Shown here piece after piece: positions 1 to 6,492 of a stretch of DNA of 6,492 nucleotides. Both the position numbers and the translations under genes were made by a program. Each line of letters opens with the position of its first letter. Position 1 is the stretch's first letter. The stretch lies in contig JAEZKI010000292.1 of the NCBI GenBank assembly GCA_023415525.1, forward strand, positions 1 to 6,492, in the 5' to 3' direction. Origin of the DNA: Bacillota bacterium (GTDB lineage Bacteria; Bacillota; Clostridia; Lachnospirales; Cellulosilyticaceae). The notes under the pieces were generated by a model. The model ran no database searches and was not told the DNA's origin. It worked only from the letters and a program-made list of their open reading frames with translations.

Positions 1-468
1 GAAGATCCCACCCATCAATCGGGCATACTTTCACATAAGATTCTTACAGATACAGAGTTTGTGGATTTTACTTTGGCACCTAACAAGGGAAGCACTTATT
101 TAATGAATCACTTTGCAAAAGATAATATAACTATGACTATGGATAATGATATAGATACTAATCCACAAAGAACACTCCACTATCTTAAAAATTTACTGGT
201 AGAAAATAATTTAGAGATTACAGATATCAAAGGATTCTTTTTCTCTCAGTATGTCAAAGCAACTATTGATCTACTTCAATCAGAATTAAAAATACCCTTT
301 GATAAATTAGTTTATATTGGAGACAAATTCGGCTATACAGGAGCAAATTCTCCTTTCCTAGTGATGCAGGAAGCAATAAAATTAGGTCAGGTACAAAAAG
401 GAGATCTCTGCCTATTTTGGACAATTGGATCTGCCTTTCAACATGCTTTTGTTCTAGCTAAAATCTAA
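1..468 (+). CDS. FabH-like 3-oxoacyl-ACP synthase III family protein, C-terminal part (5' end outside window)
   Basis: The frame is open from the first base, so this is the 3' end of a longer gene. The GTG at 61 is not a credible start because homology continues upstream of it. The 155 visible residues align without gaps to the C-terminal half of FabH. They include an amphipathic helix ending in NNLEITDIKGF, a GDKFGYTGANS loop in place of the FabH RHGNTSAAS loop, and the closing KGDLCLFWTIGSAFQHAFVL strand region in place of the FabH glycine-rich end. In FabH this half supplies the catalytic His and Asn; here those positions are Ser (codon 244-246, FFFSQ) and Tyr (codon 334-336, GYT). The nucleophile Cys would lie outside the window. 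Ordinary decarboxylative condensation therefore looks unlikely; an acyltransferase, thioesterase-like or acyl-binding role is possible (inference). The stop is 25 nt from the following chemoreceptor, suggesting one transcript. Family assignment is strong; function is open. Confidence 0.8.
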   Translation, partial: EDPTHQSGILSHKILTDTEFVDFTLAPNKGSTYLMNHFAKDNITMTMDNDIDTNPQRTLHYLKNLLVENNLEITDIKGFFFSQYVKATIDLLQSELKIPFDKLVYIGDKFGYTGANSPFLVMQEAIKLGQVQKGDLCLFWTIGSAFQHAFVLAKI

Positions 469-479
469 CTTTAAAAATT

Positions 480-486
480 AGGAGGA
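480..486 (+). promoter_or_regulatory. Ribosome binding site of MCP1
   Basis: AGGAGGA lies 7 nt before the ATG at 494, inside the 25-nt gap after the FabH-like stop. It fixes the MCP1 start. The short gap without a terminator or clear promoter supports co-transcription with the FabH-like gene. Confidence 0.8.
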
Positions 487-493
487 ATAATTA

Positions 494-1945
494 ATGACAA
501 CTCTAAGAAAGCAGAATTTATTAATTTTTGGGTGCTATGTGTCATCTATGATTGCAAGGTTCATCTTAGACTTCCTTGCAACAGGAGACGCGGCATACGC
601 TTTAGATATTATAGGTCCAACCTTTTTACTCACGGTATCTACGTTAATATTCCTAAAGTTTAATGATCGAATATTTTCTTATGTGCTTACAGTTTTTATG
701 GGCATAGGTATTATTTTAGTTGCTAATAAGGTACATGGCGTAGTGAGCGTCATACTCTTTTTTTATACCATATTCATCGTATCCATTTACAGAAATTATA
801 AGTATATCATTTTGGAAGGTTTCATTTCTCTAGGTGGTATTATTTATTATATCTGTATGGATACAGGCAATTATTATAATACTCCTGTAACGGATAAAGT
901 TACTATTGTTGCTTGTGTTCTATGTAGCGTAGCAGTATGTTGCTTAAATGCTATAGAGATGCAGAAAGCTCTAGCATCTATAGAAAAAGAATCCATTAAA
1001 AATAAAGATCTATTGAGTAAAACGGAATCTATTTTATCAGTAGTAAAACGGACTACAAATACTCTAGTTTCTGTAAATAGTTCTGTAAACAATGAATTAT
1101 CAAGTGCTATTGATACAACTAGCAGTATTAAAGAAGGCGTAATAGCTTCCGTAGATAACCTGCAAAATAATACTTCTTCTTTGGCAGAATTTAATGCTTT
1201 CTTAGAGGAAGGTTTTATGGAACTCTCCTTATTAACCAAAAATATATCTAATATCTTAGAGAAGCAGGAAATTACTGAAAAGGCTGTTCATTTAGGGAAT
1301 GATAAAATTATACACTTACTTACTTGCTTGCAAACCATCATTACATATATGGGTAATATATCAGTCAAAACAACTACTTTAGCCGGAGACTTACCTAGTA
1401 TTAATAATATTATTGATGGCATTAAAGCAACAGCTAATCAGACTAAACTCTTGGCATTAAATGCCAGTATTGAAGCTGCTCGAGTAGGTGAACAAGGTAA
1501 GGGCTTTGCTGTTGTAGCTGATGAAATAAGTAAACTCTCTGCCAATACGCAAGACCTCTTAAAGAAAACAGAACCTATCATTGAAAGTCTCCTTAATCAA
1601 TCCGATGATATTGTCAAGGATACTAGTAGTATTAATTCAGAAATAGGTACCTGCCAATCCACTATGGGTGATATAAAGGATACTTTGCAAACATTAAGAG
1701 ACTCTGCAATAGAGGTTACTACTTGTACAACCACCTCTTCTGAAGCTGCAAACCATGTAGAAGAAGTGTTCAATAATATTGTGCGTGAGATAACGGAGAT
1801 TATTAATTCTATTTCAGAAACCTTAGACTATTCAAGAAGTGTCCAGGAAAATGTTAATAACTATGAATCTAACATGAATAATATCTCCCTGTCTTATCAA
1901 AATGTAAATCAATTAATCCAGGACTTAGATAAACAGGGAAGTTAA
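494..1945 (+). CDS. Methyl-accepting chemotaxis protein MCP1, six membrane helices, no extracellular sensor domain
   Basis: This 483-residue transducer would sit in the inner membrane and signal to CheA/CheW. Six hydrophobic helices are visible at about residues 8-28, 38-54, 60-77, 83-98, 104-121 and 136-154. Charges at 5-6, 55-59, 100-103 and 158 place both ends in the cytoplasm. No periplasmic or PAS sensor domain and no clear HAMP domain is seen, so the stimulus is probably sensed in or near the membrane. Residues about 160-483 form a long coiled-coil hairpin. Its tip (about 313-346) carries the MCP signature: [16 protein letters not shown], then [14 protein letters not shown]327, R330 and E333 match the conserved tip residues of Tsr. 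If no indels are assumed, E239 and E435 fall at the Tsr methylation positions Q297 and E493. The first has a Glu-Glu pair; the full methylation consensus is not obvious. There is no C-terminal CheR-binding pentapeptide. It follows the FabH-like gene and ends before an intrinsic terminator. Confidence 0.93.
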   Translation: MTTLRKQNLLIFGCYVSSMIARFILDFLATGDAAYALDIIGPTFLLTVSTLIFLKFNDRIFSYVLTVFMGIGIILVANKVHGVVSVILFFYTIFIVSIYRNYKYIILEGFISLGGIIYYICMDTGNYYNTPVTDKVTIVACVLCSVAVCCLNAIEMQKALASIEKESIKNKDLLSKTESILSVVKRTTNTLVSVNSSVNNELSSAIDTTSSIKEGVIASVDNLQNNTSSLAEFNAFLEEGFMELSLLTKNISNILEKQEITEKAVHLGNDKIIHLLTCLQTIITYMGNISVKTTTLAGDLPSINNIIDGIKATANQTKLLALNASIEAARVGEQGKGFAVVADEISKLSANTQDLLKKTEPIIESLLNQSDDIVKDTSSINSEIGTCQSTMGDIKDTLQTLRDSAIEVTTCTTTSSEAANHVEEVFNNIVREITEIINSISETLDYSRSVQENVNNYESNMNNISLSYQNVNQLIQDLDKQGS

Positions 1946-1994
1946 TATTAAGAGTAAGCTTTACTCCACCTTCTCTGCCCTTCTTAATTTTTAT

Positions 1995-2031
1995 AAAAGG
2001 ACTATTGGCATGAGCTATAGTCCTTTTCCTT
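1995..2031 (+). terminator. Rho-independent terminator after MCP1
   Basis: An 11-bp perfect stem, AAAAGGACTAT (1995-2005) with ATAGTCCTTTT (2017-2027), has an 11-nt loop. The T-rich run TTTTCCTTTT follows. It starts 49 nt after the MCP1 stop and should close the FabH-like/MCP1 transcript, so MCP2 needs its own promoter. Confidence 0.8.
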
Positions 2032-2040
2032 TTCGCTTTA

Positions 2041-2459
2041 ATAACCTTTCTTATAACTACCCCGTCATAATCACATTATTTATATCTTATAACTCTTTTG
2101 TAATTTTCCATATCCACAGTTCCACCTATACGGTGTATCATTAACCTTTTGATTTTGCCTCCTAAGATATATTTAACAGATACACTTGCTTATCTTTTTA
2201 CTTAATTTTTAATAATTTTACTTATTTTTAATTTTAAATATTAATTATACACTTTTTTACATCATCAATTTTTGTTTTATGTATAAATCTTTACAGCGAA
2301 TAGTCAATATATAAAGAATATTGGGAATATATATATTATTAAATTATTTTTATCTTAAGCTCTTAAACATTACTTTGATAAATAAGTATTTGAAATTAAC
2401 CCCTTCTAAAAATATATGTCCAATAAACGGGAGTTGTACGGTTAATCACCTTAGCTATG
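2041..2459. other. AT-rich spacer without an identifiable gene
   Basis: No convincing coding region is seen on either strand. The stretch is very AT-rich, with many stops in all frames. It lies downstream (on the minus strand) of the decayed transposase core and may contain its unrecognisable 3' part. A 21-codon minus-strand frame (2076-2141) with AGGAGG 16 nt upstream is present but is too short and too poorly spaced to call a gene. Confidence 0.5.
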
Positions 2460-2680
2460 CTCTTGATTGTTCTATTTTTGTTTAAGTTGCTTAACTCTAT
2501 TATTATGTTTGGGCACTCTCAACTATTGACTCAGTTGTAAACTAAGTATTCATTAAGACCTAGTAAGCCAAAATACCTTTTTCTAGAGTGCTCTAAATAA
2601 GTTTAATAGCTCCTTCTGGTTTTCTTTAAATAGCTTGCTTATTATGATTTGTTGGCTTATCAATAGCAGAAGAAGTATTA
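2460..2680 (-). pseudogene. Decayed IS4-type (DDE) transposase fragment
   Basis: Read on the minus strand from 2679, the frame gives AIDKPTNHNKQAI, stop, RKPEGAIKLI, stop, STLEKGILAY, stop, VLMNT, stop, FTTESIVES. After one frameshift it gives VKQLKQK, stop, NNQ (from 2495). This follows, in order, the IS4-family transposase pattern of an IDKR...GYKRR region, a helix, GI.A.YVLMDTWFT with the second catalytic Asp, then the VKQLKQ.Y.Y segment. The catalytic Asp of MDTWF is Asn (AAT for GAT, 2548-2550) and the Trp is a stop (TAG for TGG, 2542-2544). Most lesions are single-base changes, so the gene is long dead. The N-terminal domain and the Glu motif could not be recognised. The family assignment is from memory of the motif, not a search. 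Confidence 0.6.
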
Positions 2681-2998
2681 ACTAAATAATTCGATGGATT
2701 AATTAATTTAATGATCATTTTAAAGCTATTCTATTAATAATAAACTAAATAATCCCCAATATGTTAAATACATCTAATAGCGAGGATTTGTAGGAATATA
2801 AAAGTTTAGCCCTTCGTAAAACCCTATAATGTCCCATTTTCTGTTAGATACAAGTACTCACTATTTAAATAAGTATGTTTGTTTGCTTATATACATACAA
2901 CTGCACTGCTTAATGATGATAAGCTTATACATCCATGCTTAAAAGTACAGTCGGCTTACTTCACATCTATTTGTTGGCCAAATAACTTCATTTCATCA
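2681..2998. other. Spacer between transposase remnant and MCP2 module, no intact gene
   Basis: No open frame of useful length is seen on either strand. On the minus strand this is where the N-terminal half of the dead transposase would lie, but I could not align it with confidence. From about 2962 the plus strand (CTATTTGTTGGCCAAATAAC) loosely resembles the CTATTTTGGACAATTGG of the FabH-like gene and may be more of its lost second copy. No strong -35/-10 pair for MCP2 stands out. The 11-mer AACTAAATAAT occurs twice (2680-2690, 2743-2753), probably by chance in AT-rich DNA. Confidence 0.5.
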
Positions 2999-3037
2999 TT
3001 TGCTTTTGAACATGCTTTTGTTTTAGCTAAAATTTAA
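2999..3037 (+). pseudogene. Remnant of a second FabH-like gene (last 13 codons)
   Basis: In frame this reads FAFEHAFVLAKI and stop, against SAFQHAFVLAKI and stop at the end of the FabH-like gene (430-468). The DNA matches at 34 of 39 positions by hand count. The stop is 24 nt before MCP2, as in the intact module (25 nt). No start codon, ribosome site or further upstream homology supports expression. It is the scar of a gene whose 5' part is gone, next to the transposase remnant. Confidence 0.8.
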
Positions 3038-3048
3038 CTAAAAAAATT

Positions 3049-3055
3049 AAGGAGG
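3049..3055 (+). promoter_or_regulatory. Ribosome binding site deciding the GTG start of MCP2
   Basis: AAGGAGG ends 6 nt before the GTG at 3062. Together with the residue-by-residue match of the first residues to MCP1 ([10 protein letters not shown] against [10 protein letters not shown]), it fixes GTG as the start in place of the ATG used by MCP1. Confidence 0.85.
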
Positions 3056-3061
3056 CACATT

Positions 3062-4513
3062 GTGACATATCTTAGAAAGCAAAATCTGCTAGTTTTTGGT
3101 TGTTATATATCATCTCTTATAACAAGGTTTTTCTTGGATTATTCTACAACTGGGGATCTGACATACGCTATAAATACTACAGGCCTAACTATTTTACTCG
3201 CACTATCTACTTTAATTGTTCTAAAGTTTAGTGATAAATTATTCTCCTATGCAATAACAATTATCATAGGAATAACGGCTATTTTAATTACTAGTAAAGT
3301 ACACGGCATGGTTAGTGTCATACAATTTTTCTATATCATATTTTTAGTATCTATTTATAGGAATTACAAGTATATAATTATAGAAGGAATCCTTTCCTTA
3401 GGCGCCCTCATTTATTTTATTTGTATAGATGCAGGGAATTATTATAATTCATCTGGAACAGATAGATTTACTATTATTGCTTGTATTATATGTAGCATAG
3501 TAGTATGTTGCTTAAATGCTATAGAGATGCAGAAAGCCCTTGGTGTCATAGAAAACGAATCTATTAAAAATAAAGATTTATTAAGTAAAACAGCTTCCAT
3601 TTTATCAATAGTAAAAGACACTACAAATACTTTAGTATCTGTAAATAGTTCAGTAAATAATGAATTGTCAAGTGCTATTGAGACAACTGGCAGTATTAAA
3701 GAAGGCGTAATGGCTTCCGTAGATAATCTACAAAATAACACGTCTTCATTATCAGAATTCAATGCTTTCTTACAGGAAGGCTTTATGGAACTCTCCTTAT
3801 TGACAAAAAATATCGCCAATATCTTTGATAAGCAGGAAGTTAGTGAAAAAGCTGTTCATTTAGGTAACGATAAAGTTGTAGGCTTACTTACTTGCTTGCA
3901 GACGATTATTACATGTATCGGTAATATATCAACCAAAACAACTACTTTAGCTGAGGACTTACCTAATATTAATAATATTATTGACGGTATTAAATCCACA
4001 GCTAATCAGACAAAACTCTTGGCATTAAACGCTAGTATTGAAGCTGCTCGAGTAGGTGAACAAGGCAAAGGCTTTGCTGTTGTAGCTGATGAAATAGGTA
4101 AACTATCTGCCAATACTCAAGACCTTTTAAAGAAAACAGAGCCTATTATTGAAAGCCTTCTTAATCAATCCGATGATATTGTAAGGGATACAAATAATAT
4201 TAATACAGAAATAGTTACCTGTCAGTCAGCTATGAGTGATATAAAAAATACTTTACAAACATTAAGTGATTCGACACAAGAAGTTTCCAATTGTACAGCC
4301 ACTTCTTCTGAGGCTGCGAATCATGTAGAAGATGTATTTAATAACATTGTGCGTCAGATAACGGATATCATTAATTCTATCTCTGAGACCTTAGAGTATT
4401 CCAGGAATGTACAAGGAAATATTAGTTCCTATGAATCTATTATGAATAATATCTCTAATTCTTATCAAAAAGTAAATCTATTAATCAATGATTTGGACAA
4501 ACAGGAAGCCTAA
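3062..4513 (+). CDS. Methyl-accepting chemotaxis protein MCP2, paralogue of MCP1
   Basis: This membrane chemoreceptor has the same 483-residue length and layout as MCP1: six helices up to about residue 154, no separate sensor or HAMP domain, then the coiled-coil hairpin with tip [16 protein letters not shown] and [13 protein letters not shown]. By hand count 372 of 483 residues are identical, about 63% in the first 150 and 83% in the rest, without a single indel. The uniform alignment and the absence of stops argue that it is functional. Differences gather in the membrane helices, so it may respond to a different or differently tuned signal (inference). At the position of E435 in MCP1 it has Asp. 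Cysteines at 14, 121, 141, 144, 149 and 150 are shared with MCP1. It has lost its upstream FabH-like partner and lies behind a dead insertion sequence, so its promoter must be local and is not evident. Confidence 0.92.
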   Translation: MTYLRKQNLLVFGCYISSLITRFFLDYSTTGDLTYAINTTGLTILLALSTLIVLKFSDKLFSYAITIIIGITAILITSKVHGMVSVIQFFYIIFLVSIYRNYKYIIIEGILSLGALIYFICIDAGNYYNSSGTDRFTIIACIICSIVVCCLNAIEMQKALGVIENESIKNKDLLSKTASILSIVKDTTNTLVSVNSSVNNELSSAIETTGSIKEGVMASVDNLQNNTSSLSEFNAFLQEGFMELSLLTKNIANIFDKQEVSEKAVHLGNDKVVGLLTCLQTIITCIGNISTKTTTLAEDLPNINNIIDGIKSTANQTKLLALNASIEAARVGEQGKGFAVVADEIGKLSANTQDLLKKTEPIIESLLNQSDDIVRDTNNINTEIVTCQSAMSDIKNTLQTLSDSTQEVSNCTATSSEAANHVEDVFNNIVRQITDIINSISETLEYSRNVQGNISSYESIMNNISNSYQKVNLLINDLDKQEA

Positions 4514-4598
4514 TATTCTGAATTGGGTTTGTTCCTTTCATAGGACCATGAACTTTTTTACAACTAGAGTCTAATGTAAGCATTTTTGTAGGAAAAGC

Positions 4599-4634
4599 AA
4601 AAAGGCAACTTTACATATGTAAAGTTGCCTTTTT
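4599..4634. terminator. Perfect palindromic bidirectional terminator between MCP2 and the BFD-like gene
   Basis: The 36-nt sequence is fully self-complementary: AAAAAGGCAACTTTACAT followed by its exact reverse complement. A-runs on the left and T-runs on the right give a U-tract in both directions. It lies 85 nt after the MCP2 stop and 10 nt after the stop of the minus-strand BFD-like gene, so it can end both converging transcripts. Confidence 0.9.
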
Positions 4635-4644
4635 TACAAAATGG

Positions 4645-4821
4645 TTACGCTGTTAAAGTCTCAATTATTTCTATTGCTTCATCTATACAAGCCCCACAAG
4701 CCATGCCTAAGCTTGTTGCCTCTTGCACTTCTTCTAAATTGGTTGCTCCGTTATCTATAGCATCTTTTATATCTTGTATAGTGATTCCATAACAAGTACA
4801 AATCACTTCTTCCATATTCAT
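4645..4821 (-). CDS. BFD-like [2Fe-2S]-binding protein
   Basis: This 58-residue protein (MNMEEVICTCYGITIQDIK at its start) belongs to the bacterioferritin-associated ferredoxin-like [2Fe-2S] domain family. The four cluster ligands are C8 and C10 (ICTC) and C42 and C45 (ACGAC), spaced as in that fold. The whole protein is a single domain. Family members carry or transfer electrons or iron-sulfur clusters; in some bacteria BFD helps release iron from bacterioferritin. No ferritin gene is seen here, so the partner is unknown. The start at 4821 has AAGGAGG 6 nt upstream; an in-frame ATG two codons later is less well placed. The gene ends 10 nt before the palindromic terminator. About 200 nt separate it from the helicase gene upstream, so it is probably transcribed alone. 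No clear Fur-type operator was recognised. Confidence 0.88.
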   Translation of the reverse strand: MNMEEVICTCYGITIQDIKDAIDNGATNLEEVQEATSLGMACGACIDEAIEIIETLTA

Positions 4822-4827
4822 AATGAA

Positions 4828-4834
4828 CCTCCTT
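4828..4834 (-). promoter_or_regulatory. Ribosome binding site of the BFD-like gene
   Basis: On the minus strand AAGGAGG stands 6 nt before the ATG at 4821. It supports this start over the ATG two codons downstream. Confidence 0.8.
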
Positions 4835-5025
4835 CTGACTATTCCGTTAGGCTCTAGTCGATAATCTCTAGTCTTACTTCAATTGGGTTTTCTAGCCTTC
4901 TTTTTGAGACTATCCATCCCCATTTATTCCTAGTTCTTATATTCCTATTTAGTTTAACGAAAATCATCTCACTTCACAAGAAGGCACTTTTTCGTATCCC
5001 AGTATCTTTTTTGAAACCTAAAAAA

Positions 5026-6471
5026 TTACCTATCTGCCTTAGTTACACGACGCAATCGCCCTTTTATGGGGGTTGTTTGAAGAGCTTTTAGTACCTCTTC
5101 CCCTTTATTATTCAAAATCTCCACAAAGGTAGAGACATCTAATATATTGATGATCCCTATATCTTGTGCTGTCATGCCTGGTAAGTTGCAAAGAGTTCCT
5201 ACTATATCCACAGGACGCATTTTAGTTTTCTTCCCTGCATTAATGTGAAGCTTTATAATCTCCTCATTAAGCTTAGTTCCTTTCCCTTCTATAGACTTCA
5301 TACGTGTACGCATTTTCATCTCAAATTCTTGTTTAAGCTCTTTGATAGCTCCTGGCAGCTCAAGTGTTTCAAGGGGAATCTCATAACCAATATAGTCATG
5401 GATACTCTTTAAAAACCGACTATCTCTAGGAGTCACGAAGGTAATAGCTTTTCCCTCTTTACTTCCACGCCCCGTACGTCCTATTCGGTGTACATAGCTT
5501 TCCTTATCCTCTGGTAAATCATAGTTAATGACATGGGTTATATGGTCAATATCAATTCCTCGTGCGGCTACATCAGTAGCTACTAAATAGCGAAAATAGC
5601 CTTTTCTAAAATCCTCCATTACTTGAAAACGGTCCTTTTGTTCCATACCTCCATGAATCTTTTGGCAAGTGTACTTCCGATTAACCAACCCTTCATAAAC
5701 AACATCTACCTGCACTTGGGTATTACAAAAAATCATGCAACTCTCTGGATTTTCTATAATGGTTAGTTGCTCCAATAAATCCAATTTATCTTCTTCCTTG
5801 ACATTGTAACGCACTTGCTCTACTTGATTAGAAGCTACGCTTTCAGCCTCTATCTCTACTGTTAGAGGTGCTTTCATATAAGCCTTGCTAAGGGCCTCTA
5901 TATCCTTAGGTAAAGTAGCTGAAAAGAGAAGGGTTACTCTGTCTTTAGGCAATCGATCAATAATGCTTTGTACTTCTTCAATAAAGCCCATACGAAGCAT
6001 TTCATCTGCCTCGTCAATAACAAGATATTTTATCTCTGAAGTGTCCCAAGTCCCTTTTTCTAAGTGATCTAAGGTACGGCCAGGCGTTCCCACTACAACA
6101 TGGGTCTTTTGTTTAATTTGCTTTGCCTGAATAGGAAAAGGAGCTTTTCCATACAGGGCCACCACTTTAATACGTTTAAACCGCCCAAGGTGAAAAAAAT
6201 CTTCACTGACTTGAATCGCTAACTCCCGTGTAGGCGTTAAGATTAATGCTTGGGGCTTGTTTTCTTCCCAATCTACTCGTTCACAGATAGGGATAGCAAA
6301 GCTTGCTGTCTTCCCACTTCCCGTTTGAGACTTCACTACCACATCCTTTCCTGCTAAAACAAGAGGTATTGTTTCTTCTTGCACCGGTGTAGGCTCCTTA
6401 TAGTTTAAAAGGGCTATGGCTTTTAATAGGTTTTTGGATAATCTATACTTTTTAAATGGCGAATTAATCAT
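5026..6471 (-). CDS. dbpA: DEAD-box ATP-dependent RNA helicase DbpA/YxiN
   Basis: This 481-residue cytoplasmic RNA helicase acts in large ribosomal subunit assembly. All helicase motifs are present: Q motif PTPVQ (27-31), motif I SQTGSGKT (48-55), PTRELA (80-85), TPGR (129-132), DEAD (153-156), SAT (184-186), IFCNT (247-251), ATDVAARGID (298-307) and HRIGRTGR (328-335). Residues about 400-481 form the DbpA-type RNA-binding domain (GKKTKMRPVDIVGTL through TTPIKGRLRRVTKADR). In B. subtilis YxiN and E. coli DbpA that domain binds 23S rRNA hairpin 92. The length is close to YxiN (about 480 residues) and the protein aligns along its whole length. The start ATG at 6471 fits the family's N-terminus. 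The purine-rich sequence before it (AAGAAAGAGATGAAGGA) is a weak ribosome site, with GAAGGA directly against the ATG. No clear terminator was found downstream in 4835-5025. The upstream promoter is outside the window. Confidence 0.96.
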   Translation of the reverse strand: MINSPFKKYRLSKNLLKAIALLNYKEPTPVQEETIPLVLAGKDVVVKSQTGSGKTASFAIPICERVDWEENKPQALILTPTRELAIQVSEDFFHLGRFKRIKVVALYGKAPFPIQAKQIKQKTHVVVGTPGRTLDHLEKGTWDTSEIKYLVIDEADEMLRMGFIEEVQSIIDRLPKDRVTLLFSATLPKDIEALSKAYMKAPLTVEIEAESVASNQVEQVRYNVKEEDKLDLLEQLTIIENPESCMIFCNTQVQVDVVYEGLVNRKYTCQKIHGGMEQKDRFQVMEDFRKGYFRYLVATDVAARGIDIDHITHVINYDLPEDKESYVHRIGRTGRGSKEGKAITFVTPRDSRFLKSIHDYIGYEIPLETLELPGAIKELKQEFEMKMRTRMKSIEGKGTKLNEEIIKLHINAGKKTKMRPVDIVGTLCNLPGMTAQDIGIINILDVSTFVEILNNKGEEVLKALQTTPIKGRLRRVTKADR

Positions 6472-6492
6472 TCCTTCATCTCTTTCTTATTT

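Larger units (their letters stand above)
430..1945 (+). repeat. Tandem module copy 1 (FabH-like tail plus MCP1)
   Basis: This is the first copy of a duplicated segment. It covers the last 13 codons of the FabH-like gene, the 25-nt gap with its ribosome site, and the whole MCP gene. The matching second copy is 2999-4513. Similarity stops just past the MCP stop codon (both continue with TAATATT). Upstream, it continues only in copy 1 as an intact gene. Confidence 0.8.
2999..4513 (+). repeat. Tandem module copy 2 (FabH-like tail remnant plus MCP2)
   Basis: This is the second copy of the segment at 430-1945, in the same orientation. It retains the FabH-like tail, the gap with ribosome site, and the complete MCP. 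The two copies have diverged well (about 77% protein identity), so the duplication is old, or one copy arrived from a relative. Confidence 0.8.

Noticed and set aside
61..468. GTG at 61 as a genuine start of a 135-residue protein
   Set aside because: The frame is open to the window edge and the upstream residues fit the FabH-like domain; the gene is simply cut by the window.
874..1239. Minus-strand open frame inside MCP1
   Set aside because: It is antisense to a well-supported coding region. A similar frame (3442-3819) occurs in MCP2 only because the two genes are paralogues. There is no recognisable domain.
2076..2141. Minus-strand 21-codon frame (MIHRIGGTVDMENYK...) as a small peptide gene
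   Set aside because: AGGAGG is 16 nt from the ATG, too far. It has no homology I recognise, and a frame this short in AT-rich spacer is expected by chance.
2201..2280. TATAAT on the minus strand (within GTGTATAATTAA) as a promoter
   Set aside because: No acceptable -35 element lies 16-18 nt upstream, and there is no clear gene downstream; such hexamers are common in this AT-rich spacer.
2040..3000. CRISPR array, tRNA or riboswitch in the gene-poor stretch
   Set aside because: There are no regularly spaced repeats, no cloverleaf-like arms and no conserved riboswitch core. The stretch is explained in part by the transposase and FabH-like relics.
4516..4560. Weak hairpin GTTC...GAAC followed by TTTTTT as a terminator of MCP2
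   Set aside because: It has only four outer base pairs and a poorly paired interior; the perfect palindrome at 4599-4634 is a far better terminator.
5885..6067. Plus-strand 60-codon frame inside the helicase gene
   Set aside because: It is antisense to the conserved DEAD-motif region of a clear gene and has no ribosome site or domain.

Overview
The window comes from an AT-rich, low-GC Gram-positive genome. The Clostridia-like features are strong AGGAGG ribosome sites, AT-rich codon use, a BFD-type iron-sulfur protein and a helicase closest to Bacillus YxiN. I cannot name the species. The layout is two plus-strand chemoreceptor genes on the left and two minus-strand genes on the right, converging on a perfect 36-nt palindrome that can terminate both sides.

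Left part (1-2040): the 3' part of a beta-ketoacyl-ACP synthase III (FabH-like) gene, cut by the window edge, is followed after 25 nt by a 483-residue membrane methyl-accepting chemotaxis protein (MCP1) and then a good intrinsic terminator. The FabH-like protein has the family's C-terminal fold signature, but the positions of the catalytic His and Asn hold Ser and Tyr.

Middle (2041-3037): about 1 kb with no intact gene. It holds a heavily decayed minus-strand IS4-type transposase fragment. Just before the next gene lie the last 13 codons of a second copy of the FabH-like gene. This shows that the chemoreceptor module was duplicated and that most of the second FabH-like gene was later lost, possibly with the help of the insertion sequence.

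Second module (3038-4513): MCP2 has the same length as MCP1, with no indels and about 77% identity by hand count. It starts at GTG behind a strong Shine-Dalgarno site. The signalling half is better conserved (about 83%) than the six-helix membrane half (about 63%). All cysteines of the membrane half are kept.

Right part (4599-6492, minus strand): a 58-residue BFD-like [2Fe-2S] protein, then a complete DbpA/YxiN-type DEAD-box RNA helicase with its C-terminal 23S rRNA-binding domain. These look like ordinary core genes. The most interesting content is the pairing of a catalytically altered ketosynthase with a sensor-less six-helix chemoreceptor, and the record of its duplication and decay.
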